Source: Lelliottia nimipressuralis | GTDB lineage: Bacteria > Pseudomonadota > Gammaproteobacteria > Enterobacterales > Enterobacteriaceae | NCBI RefSeq assembly: GCF_004402045.1 | Contig: NZ_SOMG01000014.1 | Coordinates: 186,001 to 250,000, forward strand | Reading direction: 5' to 3' | Length of the DNA: 64,000 nucleotides | In this document: one piece after another, positions 1 to 8,307 of the stretch | Position numbering within the stretch: the stretch's first letter is position 1 | How the letters are laid out: every line of letters starts with the position of its first letter | Notes under the pieces: model-generated | Databases searched by the model: none | Told to the model about the DNA's origin: nothing | The model's input: the letters and a program-made list of their open reading frames with translations, nothing else | Program-made: the position numbers and the translations under genes

Positions 1-1
1 C

Positions 2-115
2 GGTGTGGGTGGCGTGATGTTCTATTCAAAAACAACCCCTGTTGCCTGGATGCTAACGCTGATAATGTCGGTTGTTTTCCTGGAGCAAAACAAACACCGT
101 ACGGTCATTAAGTAA
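2..115 (+). CDS. C-terminal fragment of a membrane protein, probably O-antigen ligase WaaL
   Basis: Partial gene running in from the left edge. Its frame gives 37 residues that include a hydrophobic stretch (WMLTLIMSVVFL) followed by a short basic tail (NKHRTVIK) and a TAA stop at 113-115. A last membrane helix with a short cytoplasmic tail fits the end of an O-antigen ligase, which joins O-antigen to lipid A-core on the periplasmic face. The position at the edge of the LPS-core locus, next to glycosyltransferase genes, supports this. The fragment is too short to name the family from sequence alone, so the WaaL call is inference from context. Confidence 0.45.
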   Translation, partial: GVGGVMFYSKTTPVAWMLTLIMSVVFLEQNKHRTVIK

Positions 116-124
116 TCGTTTTGA

Positions 125-170
125 TTCTCCATCGGGAAAAAGGTATTCTCCCGATGGAGAAATACCTTTT
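125..170 (+). promoter_or_regulatory. Leader with two mutually exclusive hairpins (terminator/anti-terminator-like)
   Basis: Arm A, TTCTCCATCGGGA (125-137), is perfectly complementary to A' (149-161). Alternatively, 138-151 pairs with 156-170: a 14-bp stem with one bulged A, a CGAT loop, and AAAA/TTTT ends, terminator-like in shape. The two structures share 149-161, so only one can form. The element lies between the preceding stop (115) and the glycosyltransferase start (187). It may terminate the upstream waa transcript or attenuate the next gene. No leader peptide was identified. Confidence 0.5.
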
Positions 171-186
171 ACCAGACGAGCACGCC

Positions 187-1035
187 ATGAACGAACTGAT
201 TTCAGTAATCATCACCACCTACAACAGAGAGGAGTTGCTGGAACGTGCAATTCGTTCAGTTATTGCTCAGACATACCCCACGGTAGAATTGATTATTGTT
301 GATGATTGTTCTAATGATAAAACCGCTCAACTCATCGAGCGTATGCGCGCAGAGTGTGAAGCGCGTTTTGTGCATTTCATCTACGAACGTAATGAAAAGA
401 ACAGCGGTTCTAACTTCTGCCGTAACCGGGGCTATGCGCTTTCGCACGGCGTGTTTGTAACGGGACTCGATGACGACGACTATTTCTTGCCAGAACGTCT
501 GACGAAACTCGCTGAGCGGTATGATGATAAGTATGCTTTCGTGACGGATACTCCCGCCAGGCTGGACAAAACCCACCGCACCTATCCGGATACTGATGAT
601 AAAAGGATCATTGAGCTGCAGGATATTTTGTGCGAAAACGTGGTGGGCAATCAGGTATTGACCACAAGAGAAAAACTGTTAGGTGTAGGCGGGTTTTCTC
701 CTGAAATAAAACAACAGCAAGATCGCGATGTCTGGATTAAATTAATTCTGAAATATGGTCCAGGTATCAAATACAGCTTCAGTACGGCGATGGTGGATGC
801 TGAACACGGGAGTAATCGCATTACGTCACAAGTAAAAAAATATAATGCGTACCGTAAGCTCTATTTTAAATATCGCCAGCATATGTCTGAAGTGACTCGC
901 AGTAATAATTTGTTCCAGCTTATGTCGTTTCGAGGTTTTAAATCAACGCGTATGAATTGCTTATTACGTGGGCGTAAAAAAGACGCTAAATTAAAAATGA
1001 AACTTTTTCGCCGTACGCTAAAAGAGCTATTCTGA
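187..1035 (+). CDS. Family 2 glycosyltransferase (LPS core/surface polysaccharide)
   Basis: A 282-residue GT-A fold glycosyltransferase, presumably cytoplasmic and acting on LPS core or another surface glycan. The N-terminal nucleotide-binding part has the GT2 opening VIITTYNRE (7-15), VDDCSND (38-44) and the acidic LDDDDYF at 94-100, equivalent to the DXD metal site. The C-terminus is basic (RGRKKDAKLKMK), consistent with membrane association. ATG at 187 is preferred because the family core begins about six residues later; in-frame TTG 121 and ATG 154 lie inside the leader hairpin. It occupies the place where E. coli has waaH but does not resemble WaaH closely. Donor and acceptor sugars cannot be read from sequence. 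Confidence 0.75.
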   Translation: MNELISVIITTYNREELLERAIRSVIAQTYPTVELIIVDDCSNDKTAQLIERMRAECEARFVHFIYERNEKNSGSNFCRNRGYALSHGVFVTGLDDDDYFLPERLTKLAERYDDKYAFVTDTPARLDKTHRTYPDTDDKRIIELQDILCENVVGNQVLTTREKLLGVGGFSPEIKQQQDRDVWIKLILKYGPGIKYSFSTAMVDAEHGSNRITSQVKKYNAYRKLYFKYRQHMSEVTRSNNLFQLMSFRGFKSTRMNCLLRGRKKDAKLKMKLFRRTLKELF

Positions 1036-1050
1036 AATTAACAAGGTGAA

Positions 1051-1962
1051 ATGATGAATCTTAATGCAACGAATAAGCTCATCAAGAAAACCCGACGCTG
1101 GCACAAAAAAACGGGTTTTTCTCTTTTCCAGCGTGCGGCCAGCCATTTTGAGCGGAAGAAAAAAGAGACGATTTTTAGCGTTATTGATGATCTAAAGGTT
1201 CAGCCTGACGATGCGTACGCAACGGAACCGATGCAATCGCGCATTATCTGGATCTGCTGGTTCCAGGGGTTGGATAGTGCACCTGAGTTGGTGAAACGCT
1301 GCATTGCATCCGTACAACGTAACACGCCGGATGCGCAGGTCATTATCCTGACGGATGAGAATATTCCAGACCATCTCACTCTCCCTGAACACATCAAAAC
1401 GAAATACCAGGCCGGTCTTATCAGTAAGGCGCAATACTCTGATATTGTTCGCTGTTCGCTGCTGTATCAATATGGCGGGATCTGGATGGACGCCACGGTG
1501 TTCATGACGAAGCCGTTACCGGAAACATTTTTTGAGAAGACCTTTTCATCGCTACGTTTTGAACCGTCTGAAAACGCATTGAGTGAGGGTTACTGGACGG
1601 CCTATTTTTTTGCAGCCCAAAAGGGAAACCCACTGGTGAAGATGGTGCGGGATATTCTGTATCGCTACTGGCAGCACCACAATACCCTGATTGAGTACTT
1701 CCTGATCGATTACAGTTTCTTATATGCGCGCGAGCGCTATCCGCAGTTTCGTCAGGTCATGGATCAACAACCGGTCACCGGGAATAATCGGTTTTTAATT
1801 CGCCAGTTCATCTCAGCGAAACCTGATATAGCGGCGATGAAGGCGCTAAATAATGATCCCGTGGGCATTTATAAGCTCTCGCACAAAGAGCAATACCGTA
1901 CTGCAGACAACGGCCAGCCGACAGTATACAGCCAGATCCTCGAGGGCTCCTTCCACCTTTAG
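1051..1962 (+). CDS. Capsular-polysaccharide-synthesis-type glycosyltransferase (Caps_synth/GT32-like)
   Basis: A 303-residue protein starting 15 bases after the GT2 gene with AAGGTG as ribosome site; a second ATG follows immediately. The central motif SDIVRCSLLYQYGGIWMDAT (130-149) is the hallmark of the Caps_synth / DXD sugar-transferase group, the WMDA replacing a plain DXD. IIWICWFQG at 65-73 is the usual first strand. The N-terminal 45 residues are strongly basic, suggesting membrane contact. It probably works with the preceding gene to decorate LPS core or another glycan; the exact reaction is unknown. A strong terminator follows directly. Confidence 0.72.
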   Translation: MMNLNATNKLIKKTRRWHKKTGFSLFQRAASHFERKKKETIFSVIDDLKVQPDDAYATEPMQSRIIWICWFQGLDSAPELVKRCIASVQRNTPDAQVIILTDENIPDHLTLPEHIKTKYQAGLISKAQYSDIVRCSLLYQYGGIWMDATVFMTKPLPETFFEKTFSSLRFEPSENALSEGYWTAYFFAAQKGNPLVKMVRDILYRYWQHHNTLIEYFLIDYSFLYARERYPQFRQVMDQQPVTGNNRFLIRQFISAKPDIAAMKALNNDPVGIYKLSHKEQYRTADNGQPTVYSQILEGSFHL

Positions 1963-1966
1963 TAAT

Positions 1967-1995
1967 AAAAAAGCCACCATGACGGTGGCTTTTTT
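1967..1995. terminator. Bidirectional Rho-independent terminator
   Basis: A 12-bp stem (AAAAAAGCCACC with GGTGGCTTTTTT) and a 5-base loop ATGAC, with A-run and T-run flanks on the two sides. It separates the convergent glycosyltransferase gene and yibQ and can serve both strands. Confidence 0.9.
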
Positions 1996-1999
1996 ATTA

Positions 2000-2932
2000 T
2001 CACACTTTCTTACCCCATCCCTGCCACTGCTGCTGGACATATTTCACCAGCGTACTGTTGCTGATGCTGTCTCCGATAACAGAGAAGAAGCGGGTCGCGT
2101 AGACCGGTTCAAGCGGTTGCTTCGGTACGCAGCGCTTCACGCCGCGGAACGGATTACGTGGTGCTGTCGGGGCGGGTTGTGCAGAATTCGGTGTAGAAGT
2201 ATCCACCTGCGGCTCGTTCAGCAGATCGCTCGGGCGAACCAGCGTGATATCGGCAGGCAAGGTCGGCAGCATTTGCTGCAGGACGCGAACGGTGGACGGG
2301 TGCGGGTGACCGATGGCAATGGCAGAGCCATTACGGCGGGCCAACTGTACCGCGCGATTAAACTGCATGCGAATATCGGCTTCGTTCTGGGTATCATCCA
2401 GAAACACCTTGCGCTTAATCACTTTTACGCCCGTTCCCTGAGCGGCACGCATCGCCTGGCTGTTGCCGATGGTCATGCTGTCGAGAAAATAGAGGTTGTA
2501 ACGCTCCAGCGCCTGCATCACTTTAAGCATCCCGTACAGGCTCGATGTCATCGCGCTGCCCATATGGTTGTTCAGCCCCACGGCATACGGCACTTTATTG
2601 TAGGCGTCGCGGATGATGCGTTCGATCTCATCGCTGCTCATATCCGGGCGCAGGGTATCTTTTTCCAGCGGCTGCTTGCTGAGCGGGGCCATGGGTAGAT
2701 GGATGAGAACCTGATGCCCAGTGTTGTGGGCTTTGGTCGCCATCTCACGTGCGTGGGGCGCATTCGGAAGGACGGCGACTGAGATGGCTGACGGCATCGC
2801 CAGCACCTGGTTTTCATAGTGCGGACGATAACCGAAGTCATCAATCACGATAGCGAGCTTGCCTGCGTATACCGGTGCAGCCAGCGCCAGTGCGCTGACG
2901 ACGGAGAGAACCATTCGACGAAATTGAAGCAA
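2000..2932 (-). CDS. yibQ: Divergent polysaccharide deacetylase family protein YibQ
   Basis: A 310-residue exported protein with a signal peptide of about 23 residues ending PVYA. The mature part begins KLAIVIDDFGYRP, the DDFGY motif (31-35) of the divergent polysaccharide deacetylase (DUF610) family, a NodB-like TIM-barrel fold. IAIGHPHPST later in the chain carries the conserved His pair. The true substrate is unknown in E. coli too; linkage to envC suggests a cell-wall role. It starts 3 bases downstream of the envC stop, so it is the last gene of the gpmI-envC-yibQ run. Confidence 0.88.
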   Translation of the reverse strand: MLQFRRMVLSVVSALALAAPVYAGKLAIVIDDFGYRPHYENQVLAMPSAISVAVLPNAPHAREMATKAHNTGHQVLIHLPMAPLSKQPLEKDTLRPDMSSDEIERIIRDAYNKVPYAVGLNNHMGSAMTSSLYGMLKVMQALERYNLYFLDSMTIGNSQAMRAAQGTGVKVIKRKVFLDDTQNEADIRMQFNRAVQLARRNGSAIAIGHPHPSTVRVLQQMLPTLPADITLVRPSDLLNEPQVDTSTPNSAQPAPTAPRNPFRGVKRCVPKQPLEPVYATRFFSVIGDSISNSTLVKYVQQQWQGWGKKV

Positions 2933-2935
2933 AAC

Positions 2936-4219
2936 TTATCTTCCCAACCACGGCTGTGGATTGACCGCCTGACCCTGGCGACGAATTTCGAAATAGAGTG
3001 ACGGGCGGCCCTGACCGCCACTGCTGCCTACAAGGGCGATGGGTTGACCTGCGCGCACCTGAGTGCCGACGCTGACCAGCGCGCTCTGATTGTAGCCGTA
3101 AAGACTCATATCACCTTTACCGTGTTCGACCACCACCACCAGTCCGTAACCCTGCAGCCAGTCGGCCAGAATCACGCGGCCATCGGCGATGGCTTTTACT
3201 TCGCTACCTTCAGACGCACCGATAACTATCCCTTTCCAACGTAGCTCACCCTGCAGCTGTTCGCCATAGCGATGCAGAATTGAGCCGCGAACGGGCCAGA
3301 AAGCCTGACCGCGAGGAGAGCCTAAACCGCCGGTACGCGACATCAGGGAACGTTCGCTTTCGCTTGGCTTGTAGGTGGTCCCTTTGCGGGACGCTTCCTG
3401 CTGCTTGTCGCGAACGACCTGTGCCTCGCGGGCCTCTTTTTCGGCGCGCGCTTTCGCCGCGGCTTCCGCACGGGCGATACTGTTACGCAATTTTGATTCG
3501 TTAGCGCGCATTTCGCTCAGCTGGCTCTGTCCTTCCTGAATGGAGGACTCAAGACCAGAAAGGGTTTTCTTACGCTCGTTGCGTGCCTGCTCAAGTTTCG
3601 CCTGCTGAGCCTGCTGATCGTAGAGCAACGTCTGCTGCTGGCTCTGCTTCTCTTCCAGCTCGGCTTTTTGCGTGGTGACTTCTTCACGCGTCTGCTTCAG
3701 CTGCGCGATCGTTTCCTGACGCGCCTGGTTCAGATAGCCAAAGTAGGCCTGCAGGCGCTGGCCGCGCTGGCTCTCTTCACCGCTGAGGATCAGTTGCAGG
3801 CCGGTGTGTTCACCCTGGCGGAATGCGGCATCAAGCTGAGCCGCAAGATTGCGCTCCTGTGCATCACGCTGACGTTCCAGTTTGGCAATCGACGCGTTCA
3901 TCTCGTCGATCTGTTTATTCAACTGGGCTAGGGTGTTTTGCGTTTCACGTAATTGACGTGCGGCGGCGGAGATGGCTTCTTCCTGCTGCTTAAGCTGGGC
4001 GAGCAGAGTGGCGCGCTGCTGTTGCTGCTGGCGTACCGCACGTTCTTTGGCGGCGATATCGGCCTGAATGGATTTCAGCTGGTCGCGGTCATCCGCGTGG
4101 GCGGATGCGGCGCACAGCAATACGCCAGCGCTGAGTGCGCTGGCGTAAAACAGAGGTCTGACTGATAACCTAAGCGGCTTCACGACCCATGTGATTGAAA
4201 AAATCGCCTTTCCCCTCAT
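2936..4219 (-). CDS. envC: Murein hydrolase activator EnvC
   Basis: Periplasmic divisome factor that activates the amidases AmiA and AmiB for septal peptidoglycan splitting and is itself recruited by FtsEX. 427 residues: signal peptide ending ASAHA, a long Gln/Glu/Arg-rich coiled coil (about 45-275), then a C-terminal LytM domain (about 310-427). As in E. coli EnvC the LytM zinc and catalytic residues are missing (the usual HxH near the end reads SLYFEIR), so it is an activator, not an enzyme. ATG 4219 is taken as start; the shorter start I recall from E. coli corresponds here to an ATC codon. The gene follows gpmI after nine bases. Confidence 0.95.
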   Translation of the reverse strand: MRGKAIFSITWVVKPLRLSVRPLFYASALSAGVLLCAASAHADDRDQLKSIQADIAAKERAVRQQQQQRATLLAQLKQQEEAISAAARQLRETQNTLAQLNKQIDEMNASIAKLERQRDAQERNLAAQLDAAFRQGEHTGLQLILSGEESQRGQRLQAYFGYLNQARQETIAQLKQTREEVTTQKAELEEKQSQQQTLLYDQQAQQAKLEQARNERKKTLSGLESSIQEGQSQLSEMRANESKLRNSIARAEAAAKARAEKEAREAQVVRDKQQEASRKGTTYKPSESERSLMSRTGGLGSPRGQAFWPVRGSILHRYGEQLQGELRWKGIVIGASEGSEVKAIADGRVILADWLQGYGLVVVVEHGKGDMSLYGYNQSALVSVGTQVRAGQPIALVGSSGGQGRPSLYFEIRRQGQAVNPQPWLGR

Positions 4220-4228
4220 GGGGAGCGA

Positions 4229-5773
4229 TTATTCCACGATGAACAGCGGCTTACCAGTCATCTCTTCAGGGATCGGCATCCCCATCAGCGTCAACATGGT
4301 TGGCGCGATGTCTGAAAGCTTACCGCCTTCCACTGCTTTCAGTGATTTATCACCAACATAAATCAGCGGAACAGGCAGGTTGGTATGGGCCGTGTGCGCC
4401 TGGCCGGTCGCCGGGTCGCGCATCTGTTCAGCATTACCGTGGTCAGCGGTGATCAGCAGCTGGCCGCCAACGGATTCAACAGCTTTCGCGACCTGCTCAA
4501 CGCAGTGATCCAGCGCTTCAACCGCTTTAACCGCGGCTTCCATTACCCCGGTATGGCCGACCATGTCGCCATTCGGGTAGTTACAGATGATGGTGTCGTA
4601 CTTGCCGCTCTCAATGGCCGCAACCAGTTTTTCAGTCAGTTCGGCAGAGCTCATTTCTGGCTGCAGATCGTAAGTGGCGACTTTAGGCGAATTAATCAAA
4701 ATGCGGTCTTCGCCTTTGAACGGCTCTTCAACGCCACCGTTAAAGAAGAAGGTCACGTGCGCATATTTCTCGGTTTCAGAGATACGCAGCTGTGTCTTAT
4801 CGTTCTTCGCCATCCACTCACCGAAGGTGTTTGCCAGCGAGGCCGGCGGGTAAGCGCATGGGGCGTTGATATCGGCGGCGTATTCGGTCAGCTGGATGAA
4901 GTCGAGATTTACGACTTTCTTACGGGCGAAACCATCGAAGTCGCTGTTGACGAACGCACGGGTAATTTCGCGCGCGCGGTCAGCGCGGAAGTTCATGAAG
5001 ATCAGCGCGTCGCCATCTTCCATGGCGGCATCGGCCTGGCCTTCAGTACGGATAACGGTCGCTTTCACAAACTCGTCATTTTCATCACGCGCGTAAGCGG
5101 CTTCAAGCGCTTCCACGGCGGTCGCGAACTGGAATTCACCTTTTGCCAAGGTCATCAGGTCATAGGCCTGTTCTACGCGATCCCAGCGATTGTCGCGGTC
5201 CATGGCGTAGTAACGACCAATAATGGATGCCACGCGGCCTTTACCCAGTGCGGCAAATTTGTCTTCGAAGGCTTTCAGAGAACCTTTCGCGCTGCGCGGG
5301 GGGGTATCGCGGCCATCGAGGAAGGCGTGCAGATAGATTTTTTCAGCACCACGCTCAGCGGCCAGCTCAACCATCGCCATGATGTGATCTTCGTGGCTGT
5401 GTACGCCGCCTGCAGAGAGCAGACCCATGATGTGTACGGCCTTGCCAGCAGCGACGGCTTTATCGACCGCGCCAGACAGCGTTGGGTTGGAGAAGAAGGT
5501 ACGTTCTTTAATTTCAACGTCCAGACGCGTTAGATCCTGATACACGATACGCCCGGCGCCCAGGTTAACGTGACCCACTTCCGAGTTGCCCATCTGGCGG
5601 TCCGGCAGGCCCACTTCCAGGCCAGATGCGTCAATCAGCGTATGCGGACGTTTTGCCCACAGCGAATCCATGACCGGAGTTTTGGCGTTGAAAATAGCGT
5701 TATCCTGGCTGTCTTCACGGTAGCCATAGCCATCCAGAATCACCAGTACCATAGGTTTTTTAGAAACCGACAT
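4229..5773 (-). CDS. gpmI: 2,3-bisphosphoglycerate-independent phosphoglycerate mutase
   Basis: Interconverts 3- and 2-phosphoglycerate in glycolysis using two Mn ions and a phosphoserine intermediate. 514 residues, the family's normal length. Visible motifs: VLVILDGYG with metal Asp14, [15 protein letters not shown] with the nucleophile Ser64, DGRDTPP, and the C-terminal [10 protein letters not shown] metal motif. The start at 5773 (MSVSKK) is preceded by GAGG; the frame stays open upstream for another 46 codons, but these do not look like protein. First gene of the minus-strand run gpmI-envC-yibQ, divergent from yibN. Confidence 0.97.
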   Translation of the reverse strand: MSVSKKPMVLVILDGYGYREDSQDNAIFNAKTPVMDSLWAKRPHTLIDASGLEVGLPDRQMGNSEVGHVNLGAGRIVYQDLTRLDVEIKERTFFSNPTLSGAVDKAVAAGKAVHIMGLLSAGGVHSHEDHIMAMVELAAERGAEKIYLHAFLDGRDTPPRSAKGSLKAFEDKFAALGKGRVASIIGRYYAMDRDNRWDRVEQAYDLMTLAKGEFQFATAVEALEAAYARDENDEFVKATVIRTEGQADAAMEDGDALIFMNFRADRAREITRAFVNSDFDGFARKKVVNLDFIQLTEYAADINAPCAYPPASLANTFGEWMAKNDKTQLRISETEKYAHVTFFFNGGVEEPFKGEDRILINSPKVATYDLQPEMSSAELTEKLVAAIESGKYDTIICNYPNGDMVGHTGVMEAAVKAVEALDHCVEQVAKAVESVGGQLLITADHGNAEQMRDPATGQAHTAHTNLPVPLIYVGDKSLKAVEGGKLSDIAPTMLTLMGMPIPEEMTGKPLFIVE

Positions 5774-5953
5774 TGCGACAACCTCATGCTCAAGAGTCAA
5801 AATTTGCGTAATTTTACTACAGCTGAATCGATCAAATAGCCGCAGAAGATCAAAGAAAGCGCAGGGGCAAGGGGGAGACCAGACCATTTTGAGGCATTTT
5901 TTAGGTGGCATGCCGCAGAAAATGGATTAGGTTATGGTCGCTGGCTGTATTTG

Positions 5954-5991
5954 CCAGAACGCACAGGTATACTCCTGTCCTGGTTTTTTTT
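5954..5991 (+). terminator. Possible terminator/attenuator in the yibN leader
   Basis: Nested inverted repeats CCAG (5954-5957)/CTGG (5980-5983) and ACAGG (5963-5967)/CCTGT (5974-5978) are followed by eight Ts (5984-5991). It lies 29 bases before the yibN start, in the divergent gpmI/yibN interval (5774-6019), where promoters for both directions must lie. The stem is short, so efficiency would be modest. Confidence 0.35.
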
Positions 5992-6019
5992 ATCACTTAG
6001 TCGGGAGTAGTTACCCTCC

Positions 6020-6451
6020 ATGCAAGAAATTATGCAATTCGTTAGCCGCCATCCGGTTCTGAGCATCGCGTGGATTGGCCTGCTGGCTGCTGTGCTGTTC
6101 ACCACATTTAAGAGCCTGACGTCTAAGATTAAGGTTATCACCCGTGGTGAAGCGACGCGTCTGATTAACAAAGAAGATGCCGTCGTCGTCGATCTGCGTC
6201 AGCGTGACGATTTCCGCAAAGGTCACATTGCGGGCGCAATCAACCTGCTGCCAGCTGAAATCAAAGCGAACAACGTCGGTGAGCTTGAGAAACACAAAGC
6301 CCAGCCGATTATCGTTGTTGATGCGACCGGCATGCAGGCACAGGAATCTGCCAGCGCGCTTCATAAAGCAGGCTTCGAAAACGTAACGGTGCTGAAAGAA
6401 GGTATTTCCGGCTGGAGCGGGGAAAATCTTCCTTTGGTACGCGGTAAATAA
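6020..6451 (+). CDS. yibN: Membrane-anchored rhodanese-like protein YibN
   Basis: 143 residues: one N-terminal membrane helix (about 12-30, [13 protein letters not shown]) then a single rhodanese domain (about 40-140, [20 protein letters not shown]). The active-site loop that normally starts with Cys reads [12 protein letters not shown] here, so the sulfur-carrying Cys is absent and sulfurtransferase activity is unlikely. It lies just ahead of grxC and secB in the same direction, a conserved arrangement. The ribosome site GGGAG lies somewhat far upstream of the ATG. Confidence 0.92.
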   Translation: MQEIMQFVSRHPVLSIAWIGLLAAVLFTTFKSLTSKIKVITRGEATRLINKEDAVVVDLRQRDDFRKGHIAGAINLLPAEIKANNVGELEKHKAQPIIVVDATGMQAQESASALHKAGFENVTVLKEGISGWSGENLPLVRGK

Positions 6452-6462
6452 GGAGTTCAGTC

Positions 6463-6714
6463 ATGGCCAATATTGAGATCTATACCAAAGCGACGTGCCC
6501 GTTCTGCCATCGTGCGAAAGCGCTGCTGAACAGCAAAGGCGTGACGTTCCAGGAACTGCCAATCGACGGTGACGCGATCAAACGCGAAGAGATGATCAAA
6601 CGTAGTGGTCGTACGACGGTTCCGCAGATTTTTATTGATGCGCAGCACATTGGCGGCTGTGATGACTTGTATGCGCTCGACGCTCGTGGTGGACTCGATC
6701 CGCTGCTGAGCTAA
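6463..6714 (+). CDS. grxC: Glutaredoxin 3
   Basis: Small cytoplasmic thiol oxidoreductase that uses glutathione to reduce disulfides. 83 residues in one thioredoxin fold with the active site C-P-F-C at 12-15, the cis-proline motif TVPQIF and the glutathione-contacting GGCDDL near the end. AAGGAG precedes ATG 6463. It lies 11 bases after yibN and 32 before secB, so it is probably co-transcribed with both. Confidence 0.97.
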   Translation: MANIEIYTKATCPFCHRAKALLNSKGVTFQELPIDGDAIKREEMIKRSGRTTVPQIFIDAQHIGGCDDLYALDARGGLDPLLS

Positions 6715-6746
6715 GAGACTTTAGGACAATTTAAAAGGGTTTTTCC

Positions 6747-7214
6747 ATGTCAGAACAAAACAACACCGAAATGACTTTCCAGATCCAGCGCATCTACACC
6801 AAAGATGTTTCTTATGAAGCGCCAAATGCACCACATGTTTTCCAGAAAGACTGGCAGCCAGAGGTTAAACTTGATCTGGATACCGCATCTACCCAACTGG
6901 CAGATGATGTGTATGAAGTCGTACTGCGTGTGACCGTTACCGCGTCTCTGGGCGAAGAAACTGCATTCCTGTGTGAAGTACAGCAGGGCGGCATCTTCTC
7001 TATCGGCGGTATCGAAGGCAACCAGATGGCGCATTGCCTGGGTGCGTACTGCCCGAACATCCTGTTCCCGTACGCGCGTGAATGCATCACCAGCCTGGTT
7101 TCTCGCGGTACATTCCCGCAACTGAACCTTGCGCCAGTTAACTTTGATGCGCTGTTCATGAACTATCTGCAGCAGCAAGCTGGCGAAGGTACTGAACAAC
7201 ATCAGGATGCCTGA
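6747..7214 (+). CDS. secB: Protein-export chaperone SecB
   Basis: Cytoplasmic homotetrameric chaperone that holds secretory precursors unfolded and hands them to SecA. 155 residues matching SecB throughout: the N-terminal [19 protein letters not shown] strand and the acidic, Gln-rich C-terminal tail ([15 protein letters not shown]) that contacts SecA. Its TGA stop overlaps the gpsA ATG by one base (TGATG at 7212-7216), indicating translational coupling. Confidence 0.98.
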   Translation: MSEQNNTEMTFQIQRIYTKDVSYEAPNAPHVFQKDWQPEVKLDLDTASTQLADDVYEVVLRVTVTASLGEETAFLCEVQQGGIFSIGGIEGNQMAHCLGAYCPNILFPYARECITSLVSRGTFPQLNLAPVNFDALFMNYLQQQAGEGTEQHQDA

Positions 7215-8233
7215 TGAGTACTGTTAATGCGTCAATGACTGTGATCGGTGCCGGCTCATACGGCACCGCTCTTGCCATCACGCTGGCAAGAAATGGTCAC
7301 GAAGTGGTTCTCTGGGGCCACGATCCAAAACATATCGCCACGCTGCAGCGCGACCGCTGCAACGTCGCGTTTCTCCCGGACGTTCCGTTCCCCGACTCCC
7401 TGCACCTTGAAAGCGACCTTGCGACCGCGCTGGCGGCCAGCCGCAACATTCTGATTGTGGTCCCGAGCCATGTATTTGGCGAAGTGCTGCGTCAGATTAA
7501 GCCGCTGATGCGCCTGGATGCGCGCATTGTATGGGCGACAAAAGGACTGGAAGCTGAAACGGGACGCCTGCTGCAGGATGTTGCCCGCGAAGCGCTGGGT
7601 GAGGATATCCCGCTGGCGGTGATCTCCGGCCCGACCTTTGCCAAAGAGCTGGCCGCTGGCCTGCCAACGGCGATTTCGCTGGCATCAACCGATCAGACCT
7701 TCTCCGACGATCTGCAACACTTGCTGCACTGCGGCAAGAGCTTCCGCGTTTACAGCAACCCCGATTTTATCGGCGTACAGCTGGGCGGTGCGGTGAAGAA
7801 CGTGATTGCGATTGGTGCCGGGATGTCCGACGGCATTGGTTTCGGAGCCAACGCGCGGACTGCACTGATCACCCGAGGGTTGACCGAGATGTCCCGCCTG
7901 GGCGAAGCGCTGGGCGCCGATCCGGCCACCTTTATGGGGATGGCGGGCCTGGGCGACCTGGTGCTGACCTGTACCGACAACCAGTCTCGTAACCGCCGCT
8001 TTGGCATGATGCTCGGACAGGGCAGCGATGTAAAAGGCGCGCAGGAGAAGATTGGTCAGGTGGTTGAAGGCTACCGCAATACCAAAGAAGTTCGCGAGTT
8101 GGCGCACCGGTTTGGTGTCGAAATGCCAATAACCGAGGAAATTTATCAGGTATTGTATTGCGGAAAAAATGCGCGCGAGGCAGCATTGACCTTATTAGGT
8201 CGTGCGCGAAAGGACGAGCGCAGCAGTAACTAG
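7214..8233 (+). CDS. gpsA: NAD(P)-dependent glycerol-3-phosphate dehydrogenase
   Basis: Makes sn-glycerol 3-phosphate from dihydroxyacetone phosphate for phospholipid synthesis. 339 residues with the Rossmann motif [12 protein letters not shown] (10-21) and a catalytic Lys in [13 protein letters not shown]. The helical C-terminal domain is complete. Coupled to secB by a one-base overlap and followed after a hairpin by cysE. Cytoplasmic enzyme, feedback-inhibited by its product in the known family. Confidence 0.98.
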   Translation: MSTVNASMTVIGAGSYGTALAITLARNGHEVVLWGHDPKHIATLQRDRCNVAFLPDVPFPDSLHLESDLATALAASRNILIVVPSHVFGEVLRQIKPLMRLDARIVWATKGLEAETGRLLQDVAREALGEDIPLAVISGPTFAKELAAGLPTAISLASTDQTFSDDLQHLLHCGKSFRVYSNPDFIGVQLGGAVKNVIAIGAGMSDGIGFGANARTALITRGLTEMSRLGEALGADPATFMGMAGLGDLVLTCTDNQSRNRRFGMMLGQGSDVKGAQEKIGQVVEGYRNTKEVRELAHRFGVEMPITEEIYQVLYCGKNAREAALTLLGRARKDERSSN

Positions 8234-8252
8234 TCGGAACCGTTGTCACCTG

Positions 8253-8286
8253 AATGACCCAGCCAGCGCAGAACTGGCTGGTCATT
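8253..8286 (+). terminator. Intergenic hairpin between gpsA and cysE
   Basis: AATGACC-C-AGCCAG pairs with CTGGCTGGTCATT, a 13-bp stem with one bulged C and a 7-base loop. No T-run follows, so it is more likely an mRNA-processing or partial-termination element than a full terminator. It lies just before the cysE ribosome site. Confidence 0.5.
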
Positions 8287-8307
8287 AACTATCGTCTGGA
8301 GTAAGCA

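Noticed and set aside
125-170. H-type pseudoknot formed by both arm pairs at once
   Set aside because: Both connecting loops would have zero bases across stems of 9 and 13 bp, which is sterically impossible. Alternative hairpins are the better reading.
187-1035. Naming the GT2 gene waaH
   Set aside because: Position matches E. coli waaH, but length and sequence beyond the common GT2 motifs differ.
1853-2698. 281-codon plus-strand frame crossing a terminator
   Set aside because: It overlaps the glycosyltransferase end, a strong terminator and most of yibQ antisense; composition is not protein-like.
4385-5533. 382-codon open frame on the plus strand
   Set aside because: Antisense to gpmI, whose motifs are unmistakable; no ribosome site or homology.
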